NCBI GenBank assembly: GCA_017590115.1
Contig: JAGGNK010003335.1
Coordinates: 4,712,001 to 4,776,000 of the forward strand
Length of the DNA: 64,000 nucleotides
Origin: Montifringilla adamsi
Lineage: Eukaryota; Chordata; Aves; Passeriformes; Passeridae
Direction: 5' to 3'
Shown here: piece by piece, positions 25,440-37,567 of the stretch
Numbering within the stretch: position 1 is the stretch's first letter
Layout: every line of letters begins with the position of its first letter
Notes under the pieces: generated by a model
The model's input: only the letters and a program-made list of their open reading frames with translations
Databases searched by the model: none
Told to the model about the DNA's origin: nothing
Position numbers and translations under genes: made by a program

Positions 25440-25630
25440 CTGGAGTAAATGTGTGTGTATGTATACAAATACAGGCACATATATACACACACATATATGT
25501 AATATATGTATAGATAAAATATATAAACCTGCTCTGTAAGTCCTTGAAGGAGATCTGACTGAAATCCTAGGTTTATTTGGCCAACTAGTATGTGTGTGTG
25601 TATATATATATATATATATTTGGCCAACTA
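25440..25630. repeat. TG/TA microsatellites in SLU7 3' UTR
   Basis: (TG)n, (CA)n and (TA)n tracts occur at 25448-25520 and 25588-25619. The second tract is bounded on both sides by the 13-bp direct repeat ATTTGGCCAACTA (25575-25587 and 25618-25630), so the repeat unit there is about 43 bp. Confidence 0.85.
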
Positions 25631-27080
25631 ATGCCTAAAGTTGTGATACAGTAAAACTGACTAGTCAGAAGAAATGGTCAGCAGGTGTCAATATAGAACA
25701 AAAATTTTTGACAGAAAATTGACACAACTACTACTAGAGCTTCTTGCTTGTAAAGCCTGTATCATGACTGTAAAAGTCATTGTTTCTTGATCACTTTGCA
25801 GTAAGTACTTTGGAAATGTAAAAGTTAATTGCTTTGTTCTGGTTAAATCAATATGAAAATCTTAATTGCTGTCTAATCTTTTAAATGAAAGGGTTAGGAG
25901 AAGCTGACTGTAGAGTTTTTAAATTCCAATTGTTTCTTCAGATGTTTTTCCACAGAAATTTAAGTTGCAAAGATCTGTGTTCTTGGGTTTCCTTTTGATA
26001 ACAGTGTCCTTTTACATGGTGTGACACCAAATGTCAGGCTCTAATCCCCTGTGAGAGTATGAAGCAGCATCTGCTTTGATTTGGCAATGTTAGTCCTTAA
26101 ACTGGGAGTTTCCCCTTTTAACTAATTAAAAGTTGAAGAACTGGATGAAAAACTGCACAGCATGACTTTAGAGTTGGAAGGCTTGGGAATTACTTCTGTT
26201 GAGACTTAAACTCTTTCCAAGGAAAAACTGTTCTTTTCCACAAATAATTACATACAGAAGACATACCTGTGCGTGTCCTGTGTGTGATTTCACAGACACT
26301 GAGGACTGAATGTTTTGATTTGGCACATGTAGCTAATGATGGTAATTCTGCACTGGTCTGCAATTGATTCTGTATTAATACAATATATGATATTCTCATT
26401 GGTGATCAAAATTTTGAGTATTTACTGTGTGTCTGATCCTCTGCCACACAGTAAAAGCAAATTGTCTGAATTGGCTGGTTTGAGCTGAAGTGTTCTTCTC
26501 GGGGCTGTAGCACCTGGGCTTGTGCCAGTATGCCCTGCAACTGCTGTTGGCTTGGTCAGTGCCACGTTCAGTTTGAGGGAAGAGGAGCTGTCAGAAAGGT
26601 TCCTTGAGTTATTTACATACCTTTCTCAGAGCTGCAGTTTAGTCTAAAAAAAGTTAAATCTGAAAGAATTAATTCTTTATAAAGGAGGTAATTCAGAAAT
26701 AACACAAAGGAAATTTCAAGACTAACTTTGTAAGCTGTGGATTGACTTCATGGAAACTTTAATACATCGAGTCTCTACTGAATTTATGTGAAGTGATTGT
26801 TCAGGGATTAAAATTCAGTCCTAAATTTAGGATTAGATTTCACCAATGAGTCAGTCCCAAGCACTTGGGGCAGTAGTTGCGCCATGCCATATCTTTAGTT
26901 TGTAAATGAAGGGCGCTCCTTTAAAGGGTTGTCAGGTTATTTATTTCAACCTTGAGAGGACAGTGTGTTATCCTGAGACTTGTTCTTAAACAGCTGCAAC
27001 ATTTATCTGATGATTTTTAAAAAACTCATGCATACATTTCCAGCTGGAATACTCCAGTCAGATGGATAAACATTTGTCAG

Positions 27081-27086
27081 AATAAA
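27081..27086 (+). terminator. SLU7: Candidate SLU7 polyadenylation signal AATAAA
   Basis: This is the first canonical AATAAA found by eye downstream of the SLU7 stop, giving a 3' UTR of about 1.8 kb. An earlier variant, ATTAAA at 26125-26130, could serve a shorter form. No downstream GU-rich element was checked rigorously, so the 3' end of SLU7 is undecided. Confidence 0.35.
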
Positions 27087-29389
27087 TGGCAGGAAATGTG
27101 AAGCAATGCTGATACACTCAGAACCTTCCAGGAATAAACAGACCTGTCTGGTTTTCATCATGAATATGAAATGGCATTTCTCCTCTTTGGGAGTTTATTC
27201 TGGGTGCAGCATTTCATGCATAAAACTATGTAAGATTATTTCTTGGATCATGAGCTTTTTTGCACTTGCCCCAGTTACTATACAGGCTTCTCCAAAAACA
27301 GGAAAGGAGTAAGTCAGAATTTAAAAACACCATTTTGTTCTTCACCTGCCAGATGTAATTACATATTGGGCTGTCCACTGAACCTAAGAAAATACCAGTC
27401 CTGCCTCAAAGCAAGTATTTCATGCTAATAATTTTTATGATAATCAATATAAATCAGCAAGGAGTTTTTATATGGAAAAAAGTTACTAATACAAAATGAT
27501 AAATACATACTTTTAGATCGTCAACAACCTTTACGTGGGTTGAGAAACAAATGGTTTAGATAGTAAAATACTTTTGTGAGGTGAGCTTTGTGACAATCTG
27601 AGAGCCTGTAAAATGTAAAGGTTTGACCCAAGGGTTTGTCAGACTTCTGTGACTAATCCCCATGAAGTTAATTGTTGAGGTCTGCTCTTCTGCCTTTGTA
27701 ATGGTCACACCAGGCTGTATATTTTATTGCTACAGTTGAATTTTCTGGTATCTAAAAATATCACAAGCCATTTTTACAGGCCCATTTGTAGAAGACTCAA
27801 GAATTACTTAATTTTCACCATACATTGCAGAAACCCAAGCATTTGCAATTTTAAGTTACTGACACTGTCAGAACTGTCCTGAGGAATGCCCAGTGTCTGT
27901 TCTCCAAGCTGCCCTGTTGAGCTCTCCAGCCCAGAACAGCCCAGAATCATTTCTGATAGGATTCCTTGGTTTGTGCCAGGAATGCTTCTTCACCCATGCT
28001 GGGCTTACTCCCCACAATGGCACATGGCCCCCATTGCTGAGGGATTTGTGCATTCTGGTCCCTCCAGCTGAAGATCAGACACACATTTCATATTTCTGTC
28101 TAGTCCAGGCCTAGTGTGGTTGTTGTGGCAGGTGTGCAGTTTGCTCCTCTCTCTGCCTCCCTCTTCCTCTTCCTTCACCTCTCCCTGATGCTGGAGACCA
28201 TTTGTAGGTGCTCCAAGACAATTTAATTCTAAGATCAGAGGGGTAAGAGTTCTTACTCGTGGTGTTTGTGTGCTCGTGGTGTTTGCTGCTTTAGCTGCCT
28301 GCAGTGCTGCTGGGAATCCTCAGCAGGAATTAACCACCTAAAAAAAGTGTCCCCCTTTCAGGAGTGTGGGCAGCCCTTGCCAAGTCACTGGCTGTTGGTT
28401 ACCCTGCCTCCCACGTACACTTTGGTCATTCTTTGATGGTTGTGAATACCTTGGGGGGGGAAAGGGATTAATTTGGGGGGAAATTGGCACAAAAACAAAA
28501 TCCTGTACTTTCAAGCTTTTTTTGTAGATAAGCTGAAAAAGTGATTTCTGATATGATTTGAAGCAATTCTTGCTTAACTGATTCATTTGTCAAACTGAAG
28601 ATGTGTGTGATGGGACAATGCCAAAAAGCAGTTCCAGGCAGATCTTGGCGGACAAGGTTCTCTCATGCTTCTACTTGTGCAAAATTTTGAGTTTCCAGTT
28701 CCAATCTTACGAGACTTCCCTACAAACCCTTGAGTGCAATAAGTTGATTTACTGGAGGCCCTGACTTTCTCTGTAAGCAGCATCTGTTCTTTGGGAAGCT
28801 CAGTTAATATTTCTGCCACGTGGCATTTCCCAGCAAGGGCTGAACAGCCCCACAGATCCAACAGAGGCAGAAACAGAGTGAAACTCAGAAGTGCCTGGAT
28901 GTGAGTGACTCTGGGATGTCCCAGTCCCTCCCTGCCCTTCCTTTGGCACCAGCTGCTCTCCTTTCCCCCAGCACAGAGGAGACACCTCCATCCCTGCATG
29001 TCCCTGGTAAGCAGCATGGGCTGTGGAATTGCTTTGGTGTATTTCAGAGGTGCCTCGGGGGGGCTGGGGGGGCTCAGTAGGATCTCTTCTACCACACCAA
29101 GGGAATTTGAGCTTTTTCCTGCTCTGCTCAGGTCTCGGGCTTTAGAATCTGTGACCATAACCCAGCATGACCCTGGCAGTGCCCACAAAGCTGGCCTGGG
29201 GCACAGTTATCTAACACGGGAGATCTGCTCTGGTCGATAGGGCAGGGAACTGGAAATAAACAACTTGCTCCCTTTTGCACTTAACTCACTGCATGAAAGT
29301 GGGTAAACAGCAGTGTAGCCCCAAATATGTCCATTGAGGAGCTTTCCTCAGCTCTGTGTCTGAGAAGCGCTGATCTCAAAGCACCTTTA

Positions 29390-29465
29390 TCTCTCTCTGT
29401 CTCTCTGTCTCTCTCTCTTTTTATATGTATATGTGTATATATATATATAAAATATAAAATATAAA
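29390..29465. repeat. CT-rich then TA-rich microsatellite
   Basis: Runs of TCTCTCTG and CTCTCTCT pass into TATATGTATATGTGTATATA and then three ATAAA/ATAAAAT repeats. Simple sequence with no associated gene. Confidence 0.9.
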
Positions 29466-30187
29466 ATAGTGAGTAATTTTGCCTAAATTATATAAAACAG
29501 AATGGGAAAAGGAATTTGCACATACTAAATAAAAAGGAAACCTCTTCCAGGTTTGTAAGTTAATTGTCATCATTAGATGAAACTCCACATGGGTATGTAG
29601 GAAAATTGCTTCTTCTAATTTATGTAAAATCAAATTTGAAAAGCAGAGATCAAGTGTAGCATCTTGTATATCCCCTCATAGGACTTTCAGAACTGACACC
29701 CTGTGTGCTTCCTGTTTTCTGTTAATGACTTACTGCAACTTTACCACATGAAAAGCATCTTGAAATTTGTTCCTGAGCTTCTTCCTATAGTGAAAACTCT
29801 TGCAAAAGTTGTTTGGAAATTTCCATTGTGCATGGCTTGCAGGATAAGGTTCTTATCAGATGGAATGTTTCATAGAAAAGAAAATATGTGCTTCCTAAAA
29901 TATTAAGTGTAAAATGTCTTTGATAATATTCTGTCATCCCAAAGCCTTCTGAAGTTCAGGGAAACCCCAGAATTTAAATGATTAACTGGCATTTCCAGAC
30001 TCCTGGCCAAACTAACTCTTATCACATCTGAATGTTCTGTTATTAATGAGCCAGGTTTTCTTGGAGCCCTCTGAGGCCCTTTTTACTGTTTGATTACTAG
30101 AATAATATTGCTTTTACTTGTGAAAATATGTGCTCAAGTTGCACTGGGAGAGAGCCCGATTTTTTTTTTTTTTCCAAAGCTACTTTG

Positions 30188-30335
30188 GTAGAATCACAGG
30201 ATGGTTTGGGTTGGAATAAACCTTAAAGATCCCTAGCTTCAGCCAGCCTGCCCTGAGCAGGGACACTTCCACTAGACCAGGTTGCTCCAAGTTTCGTCCA
30301 ACCTTGTCCCTGAACACTTCCAGGAAGGAGGAGTC
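30188..30335 (-). mobile_element. CR1 LINE 3' end fragment
   Basis: The plus strand begins AGAATCACAGGATGGTTTGG, the reverse complement of a CR1 terminus. It continues with TTGGAATAAACCTTAAAGAT, CACTAGACCAGGTTGCTCCAA and TGAACACTTCCAGG. A short 5'-truncated copy of about 150 bp. Confidence 0.85.
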
Positions 30336-33300
30336 CATACCCAGAGCCCACATTGCAGAGACATAGATCAGATCCTGCTGGGTCTGCACATTTAAAAGCT
30401 TCACTGCAGAAAACAAAAGCACATGAGAAAGAAATACCTGTTGTCAGTCATCATTCTAAATTAGTCTGTCCTCAAAAGCCAGACCTTTATGTTCTGTATC
30501 TCTGTTGTCCCCCAATAATTTTTGCTCTAAGCCCTTCCCCACTGCTGGGTTGCAGCTTCTCTGCTGTACCTTGGTTTATCTGGGACCATGGCAGAGCTGC
30601 CCTCCTCTGGATCTTGAACTTCATCGTGTAATGCTCCTTTTTCTTTGGCATCTAATGACCACAGGATTTATTTAGCCTCCTGTAACAAAGCCCCATTGTG
30701 CTGGAGTGTTGTGAGGGAAAGCAAAGAATCAGCTGCTGCTTTGCTCTGTAACTGCAGTGCAGCCTGCCAGGAGCCCCCTTGGGATTTATCTCTCCAAGTG
30801 CAGAGGAGAGCAGCACATAGGTGATGACAAAAGCAGGCAGCAGCTGGCATTGCTGCTCTTCAGCTGGACCCTTGTCCCAGGGGAACCATCATGTCCCTCT
30901 CTTCTTACTTCTCTGGCATTTTACAGTGTTTAAAGAAACAAACAGATCACCCTTCCTATGGGAGCTGTTTATTTGCACCTTGTGCTATTCTTTTAATACC
31001 TGTCTGCAAGTGAAATTCCTGAACACATTTTTTCTTGTAGTGACAAGTGGTGTTTAAATTCTGGGTTTATAAATACCTGGAAAAATGAGAGCATCCAACT
31101 TCTGATGAATGACACATTCTCTGAGCAAAATGCCCTGATTCTTTTTTGAAGGCTCTCTCTTTTAAAGAGAAGAGTTTTGGCCATTAATCTGTGTGGAATC
31201 ATTATCAGACTGAGTGCAGATTTCTGGTAAATCTCTGATGGTAGCTCTGGATACACATCTGTGTTCCAGGTACACACCTCTGCAATGAGCTCAGGGACCC
31301 CAGGCTGGAGGGACAGGCCCTGATGGTTTTTATGTTTCATGCCCACACTCCTTTTCATACTTGAAGGAAGCTCAGCAGCATTCTCCTCTCTCTTCTCTCT
31401 CCTTTCTCCTGATATTGACTGAGAATTCACCCAATTCCTCTGATAACACCTTCAGCTCAATAAACCACCAGGAAACTAAATAAGAGCCCTGATCAGCTTC
31501 TGCCAGATCAGCAAACTGAACCAGCTCAGCAGGGTTCAAGTTCTAGAGCTGCAGCAGGGCTGGTGTGGAGGAAGGGGAGAGAAGGGGGAAGGCAATCTCT
31601 CTCCTTCCAGCAGCAGTTTGGACACATTTCCATTTAAATGGCTTGAGCAGATTCTGCTCTGAGGCCCAGGGATCACGGGTGGTCTGTGAGCCATATGAAA
31701 TGAACTTCAGCTGCTTTGAGAAAAAAATATTAAACAGTGAAATTAATTAAAACCATTTATCCAGGCTGGTACAGCCCCTTGAATCAGAAAGGGAAATGTC
31801 CCAGTACTGTGTGATATCCTCTGAAGGTTTTCCTATGGGTTCAAAGAGCCCAGACACTGCTGGTGTAGTACTTAATGTGCTTACAACATGGTTTCACATG
31901 GAAAAACAAAATTTGGTTGGCTAAATATTTCTTTTCTTTTCTAATGAGGCTTCCAGATTTGATTGTTCCCACTAAAAATCTACCTTTATATATTTCACCA
32001 GGGCCAAATCATGTAACCTTACTCAGTCAAAATTCCTAGTGAAGATTTACATGACTAAAAGAAGCCATATCAATTTAAGGTAGTTTTTTGCAAGTGTGCT
32101 TTCCCCAGCACACAGCTGCTTCCTCCTGCTCCATGCTGCAGCCAAAAACCCTGCTCCCTGCAACTGCTTATAGTGCTGAGAATTAGGAAACCAGCCTTGG
32201 AAGAAGCATGAGGAGAGAAAACTCCCCTAAGCTGCTTTGGCTGCAGAACATTTTGTATTAAACAGGGACTGAAGGAACACGGGGACCTGTCTTTGATCCA
32301 TGGAACATCAGGATGACTTAGAACAATAGTCGTGACTTTGTCAACCTTTCTTCTATAAACTATTAAAAATGAACCAGATAATAGGCAGTGTAGAAAAAAA
32401 GGTGGTTATGTACTGTTATAAGGTCATGCAGAAGGATTAATTCCTGTAGGAGTTATTGGATTCTAGTGAAAAAATAATGAATTTGTGTTGGTACTGACAC
32501 TGCCTTAGTCCTCTGTCCTGGTGTGGTCCCTAGGTAGGGCAACCCCATCTGTGAAGAGAGGGGCTGATGAGATCTCTCAGGGATATTATTTTGTCCATTA
32601 GGCTGCTGTTACTTGCATGGTTTTGGTGGCTAAACCCCAGGATTTTTATTTTTCCTTGATATCAGTGCTGACCCAGTTCTGCAGCGAGTAACTGCACAGC
32701 CATCTGTACCCCAGCTGATGCCAAGGAATGAAAATATCCCTGAAAGGTAACAGCCCTCTGGCTGAACGGAGCTTTAGGGGCAGCATTTGCTATTTGTGTT
32801 ACTTTGCACTTTCCAGCACCTGGGACAAAAGGCTGGGAAGGCAGAAGTGCTGGGAGCAGCCCCCAGGGCTCAGGGGTTTGGCCAGCCCTGCCCACAGCTC
32901 CCACTGGGGTTCACTTTATCCTGCCTATGGGGTTCAGCCAGCAATGGTTTGGTGTATTTGGGACTCTTTGAGAGAAGAGCCAGTCACAGGCATGAGACAT
33001 TATTTTGATGTTGAGTTTCTCTGCTGTCCCTGCTGCCTGTACATGTTTCTGTGGTGTTGGCACTGTCCACTGGCAGTCAAGGGGCAGTGGCAGAACGGGG
33101 GGTGCCAGCAAAGGGGAAGCAGACCTCAGCCCTGCTTGTGTTGAGCATTGATGGCTTCAGGTTTTATCCAGAATTGTAAATTCCTGCTTTCAGGAGCTGC
33201 ACATGAGTGCAGGACACATCCCAGCACAGTGCAGATTAGGCAGCAAACCTGTAAAGTAGCATTAAGATGCAAACTTTGGCCTATAATCCTAATTATTGCT

Positions 33301-36149
33301 TTTCTACTCTCAAGCAGTTTTGCGGCGGTGCTCGGAAATGAAAGCTGTGCCAATGGCAGCCCCTGACATGGTTATCAGGGGTGTAATGAGATTTTATGCC
33401 TCTCTGAAAGCATCAGCTGTAAAAACTCAAGGCTTTCCTGAAAGTCTTAGCTTTCAGCTAAGAAATCCACCATGTATATAAATAGTTTGGGGTGTGAAGA
33501 AAAGCTTGAAAACACATCAATGTACTCAAAAAGTTTAGGTACCAAAGGACAAGGAAAATGAACGTCAGCTCTGTTGCCGTTATAAAATCCCTTGTTTATT
33601 TTAACTCTTGGCCCTGTTTATTATGGTTACCATAAATTTGTCAATTGCAAACCTAAGCCAACTTTGTTATTTGTAAATATCCTGAGAATACTTTGGTTAT
33701 TTCCTAATAGTGATGAATGGATGGTGGAGCACTCGTGGCTGGTACAGGGGTGAGGTTTTTCCTTGCTTCTGTCATGTCCTCTGACACCAATGTGTTCTAG
33801 TGTTTTTAACTGCCAAGAGCAGCTGTGAATTCTCTCTCTGGGGATGTTCCCATCACATCTCATTCAGTCATTATTAGTCATTAAACATCTTACCCTGTGA
33901 TTGAATTCAAGGATAGAGCAAAGGGCAATTATTCAGCCCAAATACACAGTACTTCATGTGAAGGCAGTGGGAAGGTTTAATTGCTAATACTTGTGGCATG
34001 TGGATTTACTTGGGGCCCTAAAGGAGCTCCCACCTGCCCCCTGTTAGCTCTGCTCAGTGTTCCAGGTGTGAGTGTGACTGCAGAGCCCTCCTGGAATCCA
34101 GCCTGGGAACAATTTGACTCTGTGAGATGCACACCACTAGGGCTGCAGACCAGATGAAGCATTTAATAACTTCTTTACAAGGCAACTGGTTTGTAAGTGA
34201 GGAGGAGCATTTGGAACACGTGATTTGTAGTTGGGAATATTTTATAATTGGTGAATGCTGTTATCACACTCACAGTGCTGTGCATTAGTGAGAGTTACTG
34301 GTGAAATTTCCACTGGTTTAGAGCTCAGGCTGGGTGACACTGTGGTGACAGGGCTGTTTTCACAAGGCTTTGCAGTTCTGCAGAGTTTCAGGTGATCTGC
34401 TGACACTCTGCACCTTGCAGAGGCTTTCAGCCCCTGAGGTTATGCAGGGATTGTGTTTGTTTTCAAGATTCCCACAGTTTTTAATGAGTTTATCCTGACA
34501 AGAGTGTGGTAAGAAGAGTGTTGTTCATCCCCAATTAACATACAAGAGGCACTTCATTGAAGGACCCTTGAACTTGGATGTCTGCACAGCTGTCTCACAG
34601 ACAGTCAGGCACTGTGCTGTGCCTGGAAAAGTCTGGACAGTTCTGATGTGTTGAAATGTCTTTAAAAATCTCCTTATACATATAAGAGCCAAACCTTACA
34701 AAGATGTGTGATGAATCCCAGAGCCAAACCAAACTCCCCAGGGTGAACAACTGCTGCAGGGTTCAGCTGTTGCAGTCCTGGGAGAGGCAGGAGCTGGTGA
34801 ATTAACTCTCTGAGGTGCAGGGAGGAATGATGGCTTTGACTTCCTCTATTTTCTCATGTGGTAGGCTGGAACCTGGATTATCCCTGTAGGACTGAGGCCA
34901 GGCTTGTCTGCAGCACTGTCCCAAAGTGGTGATTCTGTGAAAGACCTGCACCAATGTTTCACTGGCAAAAGGAATGTACAAAAGCTCCTGTGCAGAGGAG
35001 CTCTGCCAGCTCTGCCCCAGACCAGAGTTCCACTCATCACTTGGCAGGAGAATTGCCCAGATTTGACTTTTTCTCCTCAGTGCAGGATTTTTTTCCTTCT
35101 CATTTCTTGGGCTGCTGGAAATATCCCCTTTCCTCCCATTGCAGAACACTTGATCAGATACCAAGCCACTGCTGTGTGAAAATACCATGAAATGCAATGA
35201 CTAAACACTGAGTTAGTTACTGAGTAACTTCTCAGGAGCCCTTCTCCATACTTGGGGAGTTACTGAACACATGTGCTGGTGAAAAAAAACCGAGCTGTGG
35301 GATGGCCTATTTGTATACAGGACTTTGAAGGGGAGCCTGGGTGGTTGCTCACAGAAAAACCTCAAATATCAATTAAATGAATAATCAGTGAACAGTACCA
35401 GAGGCTCTTCATGCTCAGGAGACGTGGATTGAGACTACCAGCAGAAGGATCGCTGTCCTGTGCAGCTGCCCTGCAGTAAAGGCAGTTCCAAGCTCTCTGC
35501 ATGGTGTCAGCACAGCCCAAAGGCTCAGCCCATGGCCCACCGGAGACCACTTTTGTCCTTCCCAACGTGCAAAAACAACACAGCCACAGGTGAGCAGATT
35601 ATTTTTGTGGGAAATGTGGAAGGAATGCCCAGTGTTCCCTGGAGATACCGCACATAACAAATCATAGAGCTCTGGCCTGCATGGCATTATCCAGCTTAGT
35701 TTGAGGGGAATAAATAGTGCCACAAAATCAGCTTATTTTTTAAGCCCATCTGGAAACTAGTGGGAATTCATCTCACTGAATAAGGCCATTATAAATTATA
35801 TTGGGCTTCATCACATATATTTGGAGGCAGGAAGAACTTATTGCAGAGGCTTGAGTTGATCCAGAGTCACACAACATAGATGAAAGCCTTCTGTGCACTT
35901 TCATGAACAAAATATTTAGAAATAATTTTAAAGCCCCACAAAACAAAAACTGTAGCATATAAAACACAGCTTTAGTAGCCTTGAGCTGCATTAACTTTTA
36001 CTGTACGGCCCTTTTTCTCTCCCCCTAAGAAAACAGTACATAATCTTTTAAGAAAATCAGCTCTAAGTCCTTTGTTGGATTAAACCTAACTACTTTCAGT
36101 TGGATTTAATTCGTTTTTGTCTAGCAGGGCTTCTCAACTGCCCCAGAGC

Positions 36150-36530
36150 AAAGGCCCTTGGTCCGTGTGCAGTGGCCTCAGGCCGGGACAGAGGGGATGC
36201 TGCTGCGGGGGGGACAGCCCGGTGGGATGCACAGGAGTGCCGTGGGTGGAGAGGCCTCCCCTGGTCTCTCCTCTGTGGCCTTGGCAGCACTTCCATGGAA
36301 TTTTTCAGCGGTGCCCACGTGGGAGGGGTGGCGGCCCGCCAAGGCTCGGCAGGAGCAGCGCCGTGGTTAATGATTGACCGGGAGATAAAGCGAGAGCCCG
36401 GCCCGGCCCGCTGCCTCTGCTGCTCTGCCTGTCACTGCTGTGCCCCACAGGGCGGGCAGTGCTGCCGCTGTCACCCTGCGCCGCGACGGCCCGGCAGCCT
36501 CCCCTGGGCCTGGGACGGGCCGTGGGGACA
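36150..36530 (+). promoter_or_regulatory. GC-rich block, candidate SHROOM1 promoter and first exon
   Basis: This is a locally GC- and CpG-rich island in AT-rich DNA. It contains a near-perfect HNF1 site, GTTAATGATTGAC (36366-36378, one mismatch to GTTAATNATTAAC), and a GATA site AGATAA (36383-36388). It ends in a consensus 5' splice site, ACAG|GTGAGA, at 36531/36532, where the minisatellite begins. SHROOM1 needs an upstream non-coding exon and none is otherwise visible in the 10 kb before its acceptor at 46568. The link is inference; the island could serve another transcript. Confidence 0.35.
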
Positions 36531-37264
36531 GGTGAGAGATGGGAATGGCCTCTGGCACCCAGAGTGTGTGGAGAGCTCGGCAGGCTGTGCCCTGCAGGGG
36601 TGAGAGATGGGAATGGCCTCTGGCACCGGGTGTGTGGAGGGCTCGGCAGGCTGTGCCCTGCAGGGGTGAGAGATGGGAATGGCCTCTGGCACCCAGAGTG
36701 TGTGGAGAGCTCGGCAGGCTGTGCCCTGCACAGGTGAGAGATGGGAATGGCCTCTGGCACCGGGTGTGTGGAGAGCTCGGCAGGCTGTGCCCTGCAGGGG
36801 TGAGAGATGGGAATGGCCTCTGGCACCGGGTGTGTGGAGAGCTCGGCAGGCTGTGCCCTGCACAGGTGAGAGATGGGAATGGCCTCTGGCACCGAGTGTG
36901 TGGAGAGCTCGGCAGGCTGTGCCCTGCAGGGGTGAGAGATGGGAATGGCCTCTGGCACCGGGTGTGTGGAGAGCTCTGCAGGCTGTGCCCTGCACAGGTG
37001 AGAGATGGGAATGGCCTCTGGCACCGGGTGTGTGGAGAGCTCGGCAGGCTGTGCCCTGCAGGGGTGAGAGATGGGAATGGCCTCTGGCACCGGGTGTGTG
37101 GAGGGCTCGGCAGGCTGTGCCTTGCACAGGTTAGAGATGGGAATGGCCTCTGGCACCCAGAGTGTGTGGAGGGCTCGGCAGGCTGTGCCCTGCACAGGTT
37201 AGAGATGGGAATGGCCTCTGGCACCGAGTGTGTGGAGAGCTCGGCAGGCTGTGCCCTGCACAGG
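36531..37264. repeat. Minisatellite, 11 copies of a 66/68-bp unit
   Basis: Units begin at 36531, 36599, 36665, 36733, 36799, 36865, 36931, 36997, 37063, 37129 and 37197. The unit starts GGTGAGAGATGGGAATGGCC and ends CTGTGCCCTGCA plus GG or CA. Unit length is 66 bp with CACCGGGTG or CACCGAGTG and 68 bp with CACCCAGAGTG. From the third unit on, the unit ends GGGG and CACAGG mostly alternate, giving a 132-bp dimeric order. Because 66 divides by 3, long open frames appear on both strands; these are repeat artefacts. The first unit starts at the possible splice donor of the GC-rich block. Confidence 0.97.
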
Positions 37265-37492
37265 CTCTGCTTCACTGGCTGTGAGATCTCTGCGGGCACA
37301 GCTGGGACTGGGACCAGAGCACTGCCTTCTGTTTTATAAAGAGAATACTGGAAGTAGAAAATGGGTGCTGTCTGTCCTCACTGGGAACGTTCAGATTGCT
37401 GGAGCTGACAGGTAACCTGGTGTGTGCAAGGTGGCATGCCATGGCAGCCAGGGAGCTGGATGAGCTTTAAGAACTGAATGAGCTTTAAGATA

Positions 37493-37567
37493 CCTTCTTA
37501 AAAGCATTTTGTAGTTCTGTGATTCTAAAAAGAAATTCTTAAAAGCATTTTGTAGTTCTGTGATTCT
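37493..37567. repeat. Tandem duplication of a 33-bp CR1-tail-like piece
   Basis: TTCTTAAAAGCATTTTGTAG followed by TTCTGTGATTCTA occurs twice, separated by a few A-rich bases. The TTCTGTGATTCTA end resembles a CR1 terminus, so this may be a duplicated scrap of CR1. Confidence 0.6.

Larger units (their letters stand above)
27090..36100. other. Intergenic, no gene recognised
   Basis: About 9 kb without recognisable exons. It holds a CT/TA microsatellite at 29390-29465, a T-run before a CR1 fragment at 30188-30335, and a G-rich tract at 29057-29072. Open frames such as 28583-29188 (minus) show no domain and no splice context. C1QTNF2, which as I recall lies near SLU7 in human, was not found; there is no collagen repeat or C1q sequence. 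Confidence 0.6.

Noticed and set aside
28583..29188. 201-aa open frame, minus strand
   Set aside because: Low similarity to anything known, overlapping frames on both strands, no signals around it.
36305..37339. Very long open frames on both strands (about 150-310 aa) with repeated 22-residue units
   Set aside because: They lie over the 66-bp minisatellite. A repeat length divisible by 3 keeps several frames open at once, and no frame shows a domain.
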